From the NCBI GenBank assembly GCA_934489945.1, contig CAKSSY010000017.1, positions 1-29,424 on the forward strand: a stretch of DNA of 29,424 nt. The letters are read 5' to 3'. Positions 7,241 to 13,456 of the stretch are shown here, piece after piece (the stretch's first letter is position 1; the number at the start of each line of letters is the position of its first letter). Both the position numbers and the translations under genes were made by a program. This stretch comes from an uncultured Eubacteriales bacterium (GTDB taxonomy: Bacteria > Bacillota > Clostridia > Oscillospirales > CAG-272). The notes below the pieces were generated by a model. The model did no database searches and was not told the origin of the DNA. It was given only the letters and a program-made list of their open reading frames with translations.

Positions 7241-7410
7241 GGCAGGGGTAGCTGTGATTCCCGTCGGGAGGATGGTATTCCATTCTCCGACACAAAAACG
7301 CGAGGGTAGAGCACCGGTCAGGAGCAGAGTGCGGACAACGGTGCGCTTTTCCGCTTTGTTTCTGCGTTTTTGAAGTCCGCCTCCGTGTGCGCACCCACAG
7401 ACCAACAAAA

Positions 7411-7432
7411 AAAGCACCGCGAGGGTGCCTTT
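7411..7432. terminator. short terminator-like hairpin beside repeat copy A
   Basis: GCACC (7414-7418) pairs with GGTGC (7424-7428), with flanking AAA/TTT and one bulged C. It probably ends the transcript of the minus-strand gene at 7588-8550 after running through the repeat. Confidence 0.5.
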
Positions 7433-7445
7433 CTTGCTGTGTTTA

Positions 7446-7586
7446 CAGGTCAATTTAGATGCCGGATTTGTGTTAGCCAATTTAGATGTAACACGAAAGC
7501 ACACTTCTCCCTTGGTGAAACAGGGGCTTGCAAGTGACCGCTATCTTCCGGGCTTGCGGAACCGTGCCTATAAATGGAACTATGTA
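7446..7586. repeat. copy A of the accessory repeat family
   Basis: Positions 7446-7552 align without gaps to 9072-9178 (about 80 percent by eye). Both contain two direct CAATTTAGATG-type words about 28 bases apart, the word CTCCCTTGGTGAA, and the exact 18-nt block TGACCGCTATCTTCCGGG (7535-7552). Around that block GCAAG (7530-7534) can pair with CTTGC (7553-7557). The copy ends two bases before the stop codon of the minus-strand gene at 7588. Confidence 0.75.
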
Positions 7587-7587
7587 A

Positions 7588-8550
7588 TTATTCTGCCTCT
7601 AAATAGTAGTATTTCCCTAATAAATACTTTTTGTCCGGTGAGTAGGGACAATCGGCTTTACTACCGGAATACATCAAAGCGCCGCAACCCACAGTAGAGC
7701 GGAGCACCATCACATTCCCGCGTTTTCCAATGTTGCAAACTTCATCGTAAATTTCAAAGATTGATGGGTGCCAATGAGTAATACCACTTTCAATTTTTCC
7801 AAATAACAATTTGCTTACACCGAAATAACACCCTTGCGAATCAACATTGATTTCAATTTTGATGTTTTCATATAAATGCCACACGATTTTTTCGCCATCA
7901 TCGGTAAGTTCAAAGGTGCCACATAAATTCGGAGTTTGAAGCATCATCTCGTAAAGCTCTTTGGAGTTTTCCGGGATAAGCATTTTTAATGGAGATTCTT
8001 CATTTTCAAATGCAGTTTCATAATTCCATGTGACAAAGATGCAGCCTGGAATATTTTTACCGTTTAAATTTAGTATTGGAAACATTTTTCTCTCAACAAT
8101 TATCTTTACGGGATAAATTGTCGTCTTTTCCAATTTATCAAGCAGGTTATTATAACATTCGTTGAAAGGTATCCAATCGCCATCCTGATCTACCTGCCAA
8201 TATTTCTTATTCTCGTCAAAATCAATTTGTTCAAAGTCTGGAAAAAGGTAAATTGTTTCGTTGTAAATAAAATATTCAAATCCGTTTGTTTTTTGTTTGA
8301 TATACTTTAACTGTAAGTTACGTCGCACAGCAGAATTGTAAAAGCGATACTCAGGAGAATACAGAATACTCGTTGTAAACTTTTGTTTGAAATCTGCATA
8401 GTAACGAGAATTTTTATATTTCTTTTTGTCTTTGGGGATTTGGATCAATGTACATATTCCTGCAATTATAACGCCTGCGATAATCAAAGGTGAGAATATA
8501 ATAGCTGTTAATGCAATCAATAATTTTTGATACCATTTTAACCTGTTCAT
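7588..8550 (-). CDS. hypothetical membrane-anchored protein
   Basis: This is a 320-residue protein with a hydrophobic N-terminus (residues about 9-38, one long or two short membrane segments) followed by a basic stretch (PKDKKKYKNSRYY). A large soluble domain rich in aromatic and acidic residues follows, with strand-like segments such as FEYFIYNETIYLFPDF. The domain contains several cysteines near the C-terminus (VGCGAL, KADCPYSPDK). I recognise no catalytic motif. The start ATG 8550-8548 has AAGGGAG about 13 bases upstream, which is a little long. Codons are AT-rich like the other genes of this block. A repeat copy abuts the stop codon. The function is unknown; residence in an accessory block beside toxIN makes a mobile-cargo origin plausible. 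Confidence 0.55.
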   Translation of the reverse strand: MNRLKWYQKLLIALTAIIFSPLIIAGVIIAGICTLIQIPKDKKKYKNSRYYADFKQKFTTSILYSPEYRFYNSAVRRNLQLKYIKQKTNGFEYFIYNETIYLFPDFEQIDFDENKKYWQVDQDGDWIPFNECYNNLLDKLEKTTIYPVKIIVERKMFPILNLNGKNIPGCIFVTWNYETAFENEESPLKMLIPENSKELYEMMLQTPNLCGTFELTDDGEKIVWHLYENIKIEINVDSQGCYFGVSKLLFGKIESGITHWHPSIFEIYDEVCNIGKRGNVMVLRSTVGCGALMYSGSKADCPYSPDKKYLLGKYYYLEAE

Positions 8551-8585
8551 TGTTACTGCGAGTCTCCCTTCTATATCATTAATAC

Positions 8586-8594
8586 ATTATACCA
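8586..8594 (-). promoter_or_regulatory. candidate extended -10 promoter
   Basis: On the minus strand TATAAT (8591-8586) is preceded by TGG, giving an extended -10 (TGnTATAAT), about 36 bases before the ATG at 8550. No good -35 is visible at 16-18 bp spacing. Confidence 0.5.
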
Positions 8595-8657
8595 TAAGCC
8601 GAACGCTTGGCGGAGTAGTGTTTGGCTATGCATGGGTTTGGTTGGACAAATTGAAAT

Positions 8658-8912
8658 TTAGCAATCTTCTAAAATTTCCCCGTGGATACACACTCTGCCT
8701 CCGTCTGGACATTTTATATCAAACATCTTCGCACGAGTATTTTCATAGTCTAATTCTGCTCCATTTTGGAGTGCATAAACAAGCGGATACATACTATTCC
8801 GTAGTTCATGACATAACGGCGGACACAAATCCTCAACAATAAATTCCTGCCCTTTTTTGAAATAACCGCTTCTGCATTTGCTATCAGGAATCGTAAGTTT
8901 TACCTTTATCAT
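8658..8912 (-). CDS. TIGR04076-like small protein
   Basis: This is an 84-residue protein beginning MIKVKLTIPDSKC. It then has FKKGQEFIVED, a LCHELRNSMYPLVYALQNGAEL segment and a final FDIKCPDGGRVCIHGEIL segment. The order 'KVKITV...C...GQEFxVE...C......YPxVxAL..G......CPDG.RPVxFxI' is that of the TIGR04076 family of small cysteine-containing proteins, whose role is undetermined. The start ATG 8912 has AGAGG seven bases upstream; an earlier in-frame start at 8930 is less likely. It appears monocistronic; no clear promoter is visible upstream. Confidence 0.6.
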   Translation of the reverse strand: MIKVKLTIPDSKCRSGYFKKGQEFIVEDLCPPLCHELRNSMYPLVYALQNGAELDYENTRAKMFDIKCPDGGRVCIHGEILEDC

Positions 8913-8957
8913 TTGATATCCTCTCTGCAAATTCCGATTTGTCGATATCTTACCTTA

Positions 8958-9011
8958 CTTTTTCACTTTTGCCTGTTACTTCGCCAAAACTCCCGCGTGC
9001 AAGTGAAGCGT
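8958..9011. repeat. degenerate dispersed motif with GCAAGTGAAG
   Basis: TTTCACTTTTG..., CCAAAACTCCCGCG and GCAAGTGAAG occur in the same order as CACTTTTCCAAAAG, TTTCGCGG and GCAAGTGAAG at about 6157-6193. Both lie next to a strong hairpin on the same side of a repeat-family copy. The match is partial. Confidence 0.35.
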
Positions 9012-9034
9012 GAAAAAACGAAGAAGTAATAAGT

Positions 9035-9064
9035 AAACCTCCCGCACTCTCGCGCGGGAGGTTT
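9035..9064. terminator. terminator-like hairpin downstream of toxN and repeat copy B
   Basis: An 11-bp perfect stem AAACCTCCCGC (9035-9045) / GCGGGAGGTTT (9054-9064) with an 8-nt loop. On the minus strand it ends in TTT and would close the toxIN transcript after the repeat. Confidence 0.7.
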
Positions 9065-9071
9065 GTGGTTG

Positions 9072-9211
9072 CAGGTCAATTCAGATGCCAAATTTGTGTT
9101 AGCCAATTTAGATGCACCATGATGGTACACCTCTCCCTTGGTGAAGCAGGGTATTGCACTTGACCGCTATCTTCCGGGGTGCAACGCCATGCTTGCAACG
9201 AGGCCTATGTA
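9072..9211. repeat. copy B of the accessory repeat family
   Basis: The 107-bp part 9072-9178 matches copy A, and the 76-bp part 9136-9211 matches copy C. The exact 18-nt block lies at 9161-9178, and TTGCAC (9154-9159) can pair with GTGCAA (9179-9184) around it. Its right edge overlaps the last codons and stop of toxN (9205-9211), so the repeat supplies the toxin's C-terminal residues. Confidence 0.75.
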
Positions 9212-9750
9212 TTGTCAGAAACAGTATACTGGCTGGCCAATTCTTCTAATTTTGAAAAGTCCAAACACCTTTTCGAAACAGCGTCATCTGGGAATTTTAT
9301 TTTCAAATCATACAGAGATTTAGCTTTATTTTCTATGCCTAAAGAGTTAATAACAGTCATTTCTTTTCGGAGCAAATCTATGTATTGAGTTTTTTCTGTT
9401 TCAGATGTAAAAGTCCTATGTTTATCGATGTCCTTATACTCTAAAGTGCTAATAATGCTTTTAGAAATAGGAAACATATAATTCAAATTGACAACTGCTA
9501 CCAATCTATCTGGAGCACCTGCAGTTGAGCTCGGCAAGTAAATTTTTAAAAAGTCCTTGCTGTTCCTTAGTGCGAAATGTCTTGGCTGAGCATGTGAAAT
9601 TTGTGTGACGTATACGAGATCACCTGCGGAAAACAGCTCTCCAAAGAAGGGTTTGTATTTATTACTTCCATAGTCGGAGAATGGAATTCTCGATTCTGTT
9701 TTTCGCAAATAATTTAAGTATTCTTCTTCGATGACAATCCAGTTTTGCAT
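9205..9750 (-). CDS. toxN: type III toxin-antitoxin toxin, ToxN/AbiQ family endoribonuclease
   Basis: This is a 181-residue protein, close to the usual 165-180 of the family. The family landmarks appear in order: an N-terminal strand and YLNYLRKTESRIPF; then KPFFGELFSAGDLVYVTQIS, the barrel strands that end before the catalytic region; then PRHFALRNSKDFLKIYL; then RLVAVVNLNYMFPI, matching the family's 'xGxINLNxMIPV' strand; then a long C-terminal helical bundle. Known ToxN proteins cleave RNA at A-rich sites and are held inactive by processed repeats of their cognate RNA. The start ATG 9750-9748 has AAGGAAG six bases upstream. It lies just after the toxI repeats and terminator, the canonical layout. 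The stop codon lies inside a copy of the accessory repeat. ToxIN systems act in phage abortive infection and plasmid maintenance. Confidence 0.9.
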   Translation of the reverse strand: MQNWIVIEEEYLNYLRKTESRIPFSDYGSNKYKPFFGELFSAGDLVYVTQISHAQPRHFALRNSKDFLKIYLPSSTAGAPDRLVAVVNLNYMFPISKSIISTLEYKDIDKHRTFTSETEKTQYIDLLRKEMTVINSLGIENKAKSLYDLKIKFPDDAVSKRCLDFSKLEELASQYTVSDNT

Positions 9751-9767
9751 TTTTTCTTCCTTTAAAA

Positions 9768-9799
9768 TTAATGGTTGCATTCGAAAATGCAACCATTAA
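9768..9799 (-). terminator. toxI terminator controlling readthrough into toxN
   Basis: A 14-bp perfect stem (TTAATGGTTGCATT 9768-9781 with 9786-9799) with a CGAA loop (TTCG on the minus strand) is followed on the minus strand by TTTTAAAGG. It sits between the last toxI repeat and the toxN ribosome binding site, where type III systems have a partly permissive terminator setting the antitoxin:toxin ratio. Confidence 0.85.
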
Positions 9800-9893
9800 A
9801 ACGATTTTGGTAGGCTTCGTAACCTCTATTAAAACGATTTTGGTAGGCTTCGTAACCTCTATTAAAACGATTTTGATAGGCTTCGTAACCTCT
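9795..9893 (-). repeat. three 33-bp tandem repeats of toxI
   Basis: Units are 9795-9827, 9828-9860 and 9861-9893. The first two are identical; the third differs by one base (ATTTTGATAGG instead of ATTTTGGTAGG on the plus strand). A partial unit start (ATTAA) follows at 9894. Confidence 0.97.
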
Positions 9894-9899
9894 ATTAAT

Positions 9900-9928
9900 A
9901 TTATATACAAGTCAAACGTATTTGTCAA
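9900..9928 (-). promoter_or_regulatory. consensus promoter of toxI
   Basis: On the minus strand TTGACA (9928-9923), a 17-bp spacer, TATAAT (9905-9900): both boxes are perfect consensus at optimal spacing. This fits the need for strong antitoxin RNA synthesis. Confidence 0.92.
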
Positions 9929-9943
9929 CCCCAACGTTGACAA
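9922..9943. promoter_or_regulatory. inverted repeat overlapping the toxI -35 box
   Basis: TTGTCAAC (9922-9929) and GTTGACAA (9936-9943) form an 8-6-8 palindrome that covers the whole -35 element. It could be a repressor operator or a weak hairpin at the end of the upstream gene's transcript; there is no T run after it. Confidence 0.5.
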
Positions 9944-10007
9944 TTTGCAAAAAATTAATAAAATTGACGAAATATTTGTTCTGACCAGGATGTTAATACA
10001 AACGGTA

Positions 10008-11923
10008 TTATGAGTCAAAATCCATCTTCGTTTGAGCGGCTTCTTTTAGAGCTTGCTCAACAATACTTTCCTGTCCTAATGTATTGTAGTGTTCTTCTAA
10101 ACGCTGACGCAATCTAAACAGTTTAGACGATGCAGTATCAACAAGTTGACCATAGGTGATTGCGTGAATACGACCGCTGGAGGTTTCTTTTTCAACGTCA
10201 ATATCACCGAGCTGAGCTCCCACCACATAAGCATCAATGGTTGCCGAACTGTGGAGAACTGCTGATTTGCGAATTTGGCGCACATAGTATTCCACCTGAG
10301 AAACTTCCTCATCGGTGATCTCAAATCCGCCACGTTTCACCTCAACAATCAAAATCTGATCGGGCTTCACAATCTCACCCGCCATCGGGTCAATTCTATC
10401 AGTACACACTGCTTTAAGTGAATACTGCTTGAGGCAAATAATATCTGGTCTGCGCTTGGGGTTGTCGATTGCATCCAAATCATAGTCCTCGTCTTTAAAA
10501 AGACTTTTGACTACGGTTGTCAATGTGGAATTAGATACGAACATAGGGGAATCGTATTGGGCTCCGAACAACCATCTGGAGTTTAGTACCAAAGGATGCA
10601 AGGTGTGCAATTCGTCAGTCGATTTGTCATTGTATAGACGCTGAATTGCCTCTATAACAACAATTCTCTTATCAATTTCCCCGATAACAGATGCTATATC
10701 GTCAACATCCCAAGAACTCAAGATGTCTGCGAGTCTATCGATTTGATCCGCAGACATTTGTGATAACTGACTGAGAAGAAGTTCTCCCTTTTTGGCTTTC
10801 TCGATAGAAGCCATTGCTGTTATTGCGCTACGAAGATAGTCCTGAGGGAGCACAGGATTTTCTTCTGTAATCTTTTCTATGAAAGCTGATACATTTCGCT
10901 GTCCTGAGATATTAAGTGTTTCTAACTCATCTCGTGTGCTGCGAATCACGTCAAGACGAACTTCTCCGATATGTTCCTTCATAACCGATTTTATAAAGGC
11001 ATCGACTTCAGCTTTAAGACTGCGATAGTGGCAATTCATGTTGTCTGAATCTATAAAGCCGCTCCAGTCAGGAAGCACATCATCGATCAGATCATCTGTT
11101 TTGACAATGATTGTATAACGCTTGGCCGCTTTGAAACGTCCATCTAAAAAAGCGATTTTTCCGTATGTCCAAGAAGGCTGCCCAACCAATCGGCCTGATA
11201 CCCAAAAAGCAATACCGTGTTGTTGCGATTTCGCGGCTGTCTTCTCAGAGTCAATCACAATCATATTGAGTGTGGCATTGGCTACGGTTGTAAATGTTTT
11301 TTCAAAAATTACACCTTTGTGTTGCGAGAGATCAATTCTTCTGCCGTTGATTTTGACCGCAAAATTAGGATCATACAGAAAGCGCGCGGAAAGAATATCT
11401 GTCATTGCGTTTGCATCTGGCAGATGTCTTTTCACAAAAGTACTTATTTTAGTTCCATGTCCACTCCTCGGCTCTGTAACATGCTTGAAGATTTTGAAAG
11501 GAGCATCACCATGGGTTACAGCAATATCGTATATGTGACATGTACCATCACGCCATGTTTCAACCATATAGTTGTCGGCAAAGCAAAGCATACCGTGACG
11601 TCCAACCCCGTTGCGTCCATAAGCTATTCTCTTCGATAACTCAATGTCACCTGGGAAAGTTACATCCTTGCCTTGACGTCTCTGCCTATCGTAATTGAGA
11701 GTCATCCATCTGGCGCGAAATTCTTCGTCAGTCATACCAGTGCCATCGTCCTCTATGATGATTTTCTCATCCAGTTTGGTAGGAATAGTAATACTTACAT
11801 TGTGTGCACCTGCATCCCATGCATTCGCAACGAATTCTGTAAGTGCAATATCGTTGTTTGAGGTAATGGAGCGATAGTTTCGGAATATATATTCTCTTCA
11901 AAATAAACAGCACTATTATCCAT
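10008..11923 (-). pseudogene. GHKL ATPase with C-terminal PD-(D/E)XK-like nuclease, frameshifted
   Basis: Read with one 2-base correction, this encodes about 637 residues. The start ATG 11923-11921 has AGGAGG at ideal spacing and gives MDNSAVYFEENI. The frame then breaks in the tract ATATATAT (11885-11892); one TA fewer continues into FRNYRSITSNNDIALTEF. The GHKL/Hsp90-like nucleotide site is complete: N-box EFVANAWDAGA, G1 EDDGTGM and G2 GRNGVGRHGM, then SGHGTKIS. A middle region with an S5-like portion and helices follows. The C-terminus (about residues 490-570) has RPDIICL, then ILIVEVKRGG and QVEYYVRQI, the D...ExK...Q order of PD-(D/E)XK nucleases and reminiscent of Shedu-type domains. 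As read, the longest frame (from the ATG at 11735) lacks the N-box and G1 box and should not bind ATP. A phage-defence role is inference from the architecture and the adjacent toxIN. Confidence 0.8.
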
Positions 11924-11983
11924 GATTATCCTCCTGCCCAGAAATGTACTCATAGTTTGGTTTCGAAAATTGCTATATATTTT

Positions 11984-12012
11984 ATTGTACCGCATTTTTA
12001 TGAATTTTTCAA
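11984..12012 (-). promoter_or_regulatory. sigma-A promoter of the GHKL ATPase/nuclease gene
   Basis: On the minus strand TTGAAA (12012-12007), a 17-bp spacer, TACAAT (11989-11984), about 60 bases before the ATG at 11923. Confidence 0.8.
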
Positions 12013-12176
12013 GTACTCGCGCTCATCTTATGGATTTATCCTTGGTTCGTTCACACTTTTTTTGAAAAAAAATAGGATATAATATAAAAAAGTTTTCCCA
12101 AATGAGTGATGTGAAGGCTTGTTTTCCCGTTATAGTGGTTGAAAGCGCTTTATAACACACGAAAGGAGTGTATAAC

Positions 12177-12731
12177 ATGGAAGATAAGCAGATAGTAGAT
12201 TTGTATTGGGAACCTTCCGAGTCTGCTATAAAAGAAACCGAGAAGAAGTACGGTAGATATTGTCATTACATAGCATACCAAATCCTTGAAAATGATGAGG
12301 ATGCAAAAGAAGTTGTGAATGATACTTATCTGAAAACGTGGCAGATAATACCGCCTAAGCGCCCCGAAGCATTAAAGGCGTATGTGGGAATGATAAGCCG
12401 TCATCTTGCCTTTGATGTGTATGAAGAACAAAATACCCAAAAGAGGGGGCAGATTCCGCTTGTTCTTGATGAGTTGGCGGAGTGCTTGCCGGGCGATGAC
12501 GATGAGTGGGATGTTGTAGCGGGAATTGCATTACACGATTCTTTGAACGCATTTCTCCGTAGTTTGCCGCAAAAAACACGAAACATATTCATCCGCAGAT
12601 ATTGGTACACAAGTTCACTTGCTTAAATTGCGGAAGACTATTCTATGAAAGAAAGTGCAGTGGGTATGCTCCTTCTCAGAACACGCAATAAACTCAAAAC
12701 TCATTTGCAAAAGGAGGGCTTTAACGTATGA
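12177..12731 (+). pseudogene. sigma-70 family (ECF-like) factor with in-frame stop
   Basis: The start ATG 12177 follows GAAAGGAGTG. Residues about 18-85 form a sigma region 2 (YGRYCHYIAYQILENDEDAK, then a DTYLKTWQ helix and MISRHLAFDVYEE). Region 4 begins with SLPQKTRNIFIRRYWYTSSLA and is interrupted by TAA at 12624-12626 (codon 150). Downstream in the same frame the rest of region 4 is intact (IAEDYSMKESAVGMLLLRTR, then NKLKTHLQKEGF), ending at TGA 12729-12731. The family's usual residue at the stop is Glu, so GAA to TAA is the simplest change. Truncation removes the helix-turn-helix that contacts the -35. The natural stop overlaps the next start (ATGA), typical of a sigma factor with its membrane regulator. 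A TATAAT at 12078-12083 may be its promoter, but no -35 is evident. Confidence 0.82.
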
Positions 12732-13406
12732 CGAATAAGGAATTTTACCGAGAGCTTGGGAATATAGATCCCAAAATGATTGAAGCGGCTGCATCTTCTG
12801 ATAAGGTGCAGAAAAATAGAAGAATCAGTTGGATTAAGTGGGCTTCAATTGCTGCTTGTCTAACATTATGCGTTTTGTGTGCAATACCACTTATTACAAA
12901 TTTTTTTCTCTAATGTACCCAATATACCAGATAATCTGTCGGGAATATCCGATAGTGCTCCTGATCTTGGCTTTTGGTGCGGTATTAGTTCGACGGATGC
13001 AGTAATTAAAACCAATGAAACGTTAAACACAACGGTATCATTTGGTTCTTTGACTCGTGATGTAGAACGATTTGTTATTACTATTGAATCACAAGATTTT
13101 GATATTGAAAAAAGTTGTAGAGACGAACTACTTGCGGATCAAGATTATGAGCAAAGTGATTATTATGTTACGCACAACCCCAATATGACAGCATCAGATT
13201 TGCCATTCACTTTTACAATGAACCTTACTCCCAAAAGTGGCAAGGATCAATATGAAGGGAGCGTTGAAGTTAAGATAGAAGAATATATGATCGGAGGATG
13301 GGGAACGGCAGTAACAACGATTTATTATTTCGGAGATTCTGAGAATATTTGTTTCAGTACCGAATCGCTTGAACAAGCAAAGCAAATTTACAAGCATATT
13401 AAGTAA
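12728..13406 (+). pseudogene. membrane-anchored partner (anti-sigma-like), frameshifted
   Basis: It starts with ATG overlapping the sigma stop (ATGA). The first frame gives 61 residues: MTNKEFYRELGNIDPKMIEA, a short basic segment, and a membrane helix (WASIAACLTLCVLCAIPLIT). It then hits TAA at 12911. The +1 frame continues directly as NVPNIPDNLSGISDSAPDL and runs about 165 residues to 13406. Removing one T from the T7 run at 12901-12907 joins the two into a protein of about 225 residues. The joined product has a short cytoplasmic N-terminus, one membrane segment and an outer domain rich in beta-type sequence (VERFVITIESQDF, FTFTMNLTPKSG, AVTTIYYFGD). Its position after an ECF-like sigma suggests an anti-sigma or membrane sensor. 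I recognise no known domain in the outer part. A terminator follows seven bases after the stop. Confidence 0.75.
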
Positions 13407-13412
13407 TGGCGG

Positions 13413-13444
13413 AAAGAAGGTGTCGCTACGGCTGCACCTTCTTT
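13413..13444 (+). terminator. terminator of the sigma/anti-sigma-like operon
   Basis: AAAGAAGGTG (13413-13422) pairs perfectly with CACCTTCTTT (13435-13444), loop 12 nt, ending in T-rich sequence, just after the stop at 13404-13406. Confidence 0.8.
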
Positions 13445-13456
13445 ATGTTTATTGCA

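Larger units (their letters stand above)
7096..7587. other. gene-free accessory spacer with three hairpins and a repeat
   Basis: No protein-coding frame here has a ribosome binding site or recognisable motif. It contains a small stem (CATTTGTG 7186-7193 / CACAAATG 7201-7208), a strong hairpin at 7209-7240, a shorter hairpin at 7411-7432, and copy A of the accessory repeat (7446-7586). The stretch 7241-7400 shows nothing I can interpret. The plus-strand frame 7425-7697 is only a translation of the repeat. Confidence 0.6.
9768..9893 (-). ncRNA. toxI: ToxI antitoxin RNA (type III toxin-antitoxin)
   Basis: This is a non-coding transcript predicted to start near 9893, immediately after the -10 at 9900-9905. 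It runs through three 33-nt tandem repeats and ends at the hairpin 9768-9799. Each unit, read on the minus strand, begins AGAGGTTACGAAGCC and ends AAAATCGTTTTAAT. It contains short complementary words (AGG/CCT and AAAA/TTTT) of the kind needed for the pseudoknot fold of ToxI units. In known systems ToxN cuts the precursor into single repeats and forms a closed inactive complex with them. Unit length (33 nt) and number (3) are within the range of described type III antitoxins (about 34-36 nt, 2-5 copies). Processing and folding are inferred, not shown. Confidence 0.85.

Noticed and set aside
7425..7697. 90-aa plus-strand ORF sharing VKQG-DRYLPG with an ORF at 9138
   Set aside because: The shared peptide comes from the repeated DNA element itself; upstream and downstream parts are unrelated and neither has a ribosome binding site.
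7446..9211. Integron attC sites
   Set aside because: The repeats contain GTTAGCC, close to an attC core word, but no matching RYYYAAC partner in the right geometry and no integrase gene. The cassette-like placement is real, but this mechanism is unsupported.
9795..9893. CRISPR-like array
   Set aside because: The 33-bp units are directly contiguous with no spacers, sit behind a promoter and before a ToxN gene, and there are no cas genes. They are toxI repeats.
9771..10013. 80-aa plus-strand ORF with repeating IKTILVGFVTS
   Set aside because: It is only the antisense translation of the toxI repeats and has no ribosome binding site.
9662..10018. 118-aa minus-strand ORF with repeated IVLIEVTKPTK
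   Set aside because: It spans the toxI promoter, repeats and terminator in a frame unrelated to toxN and has no start signal.
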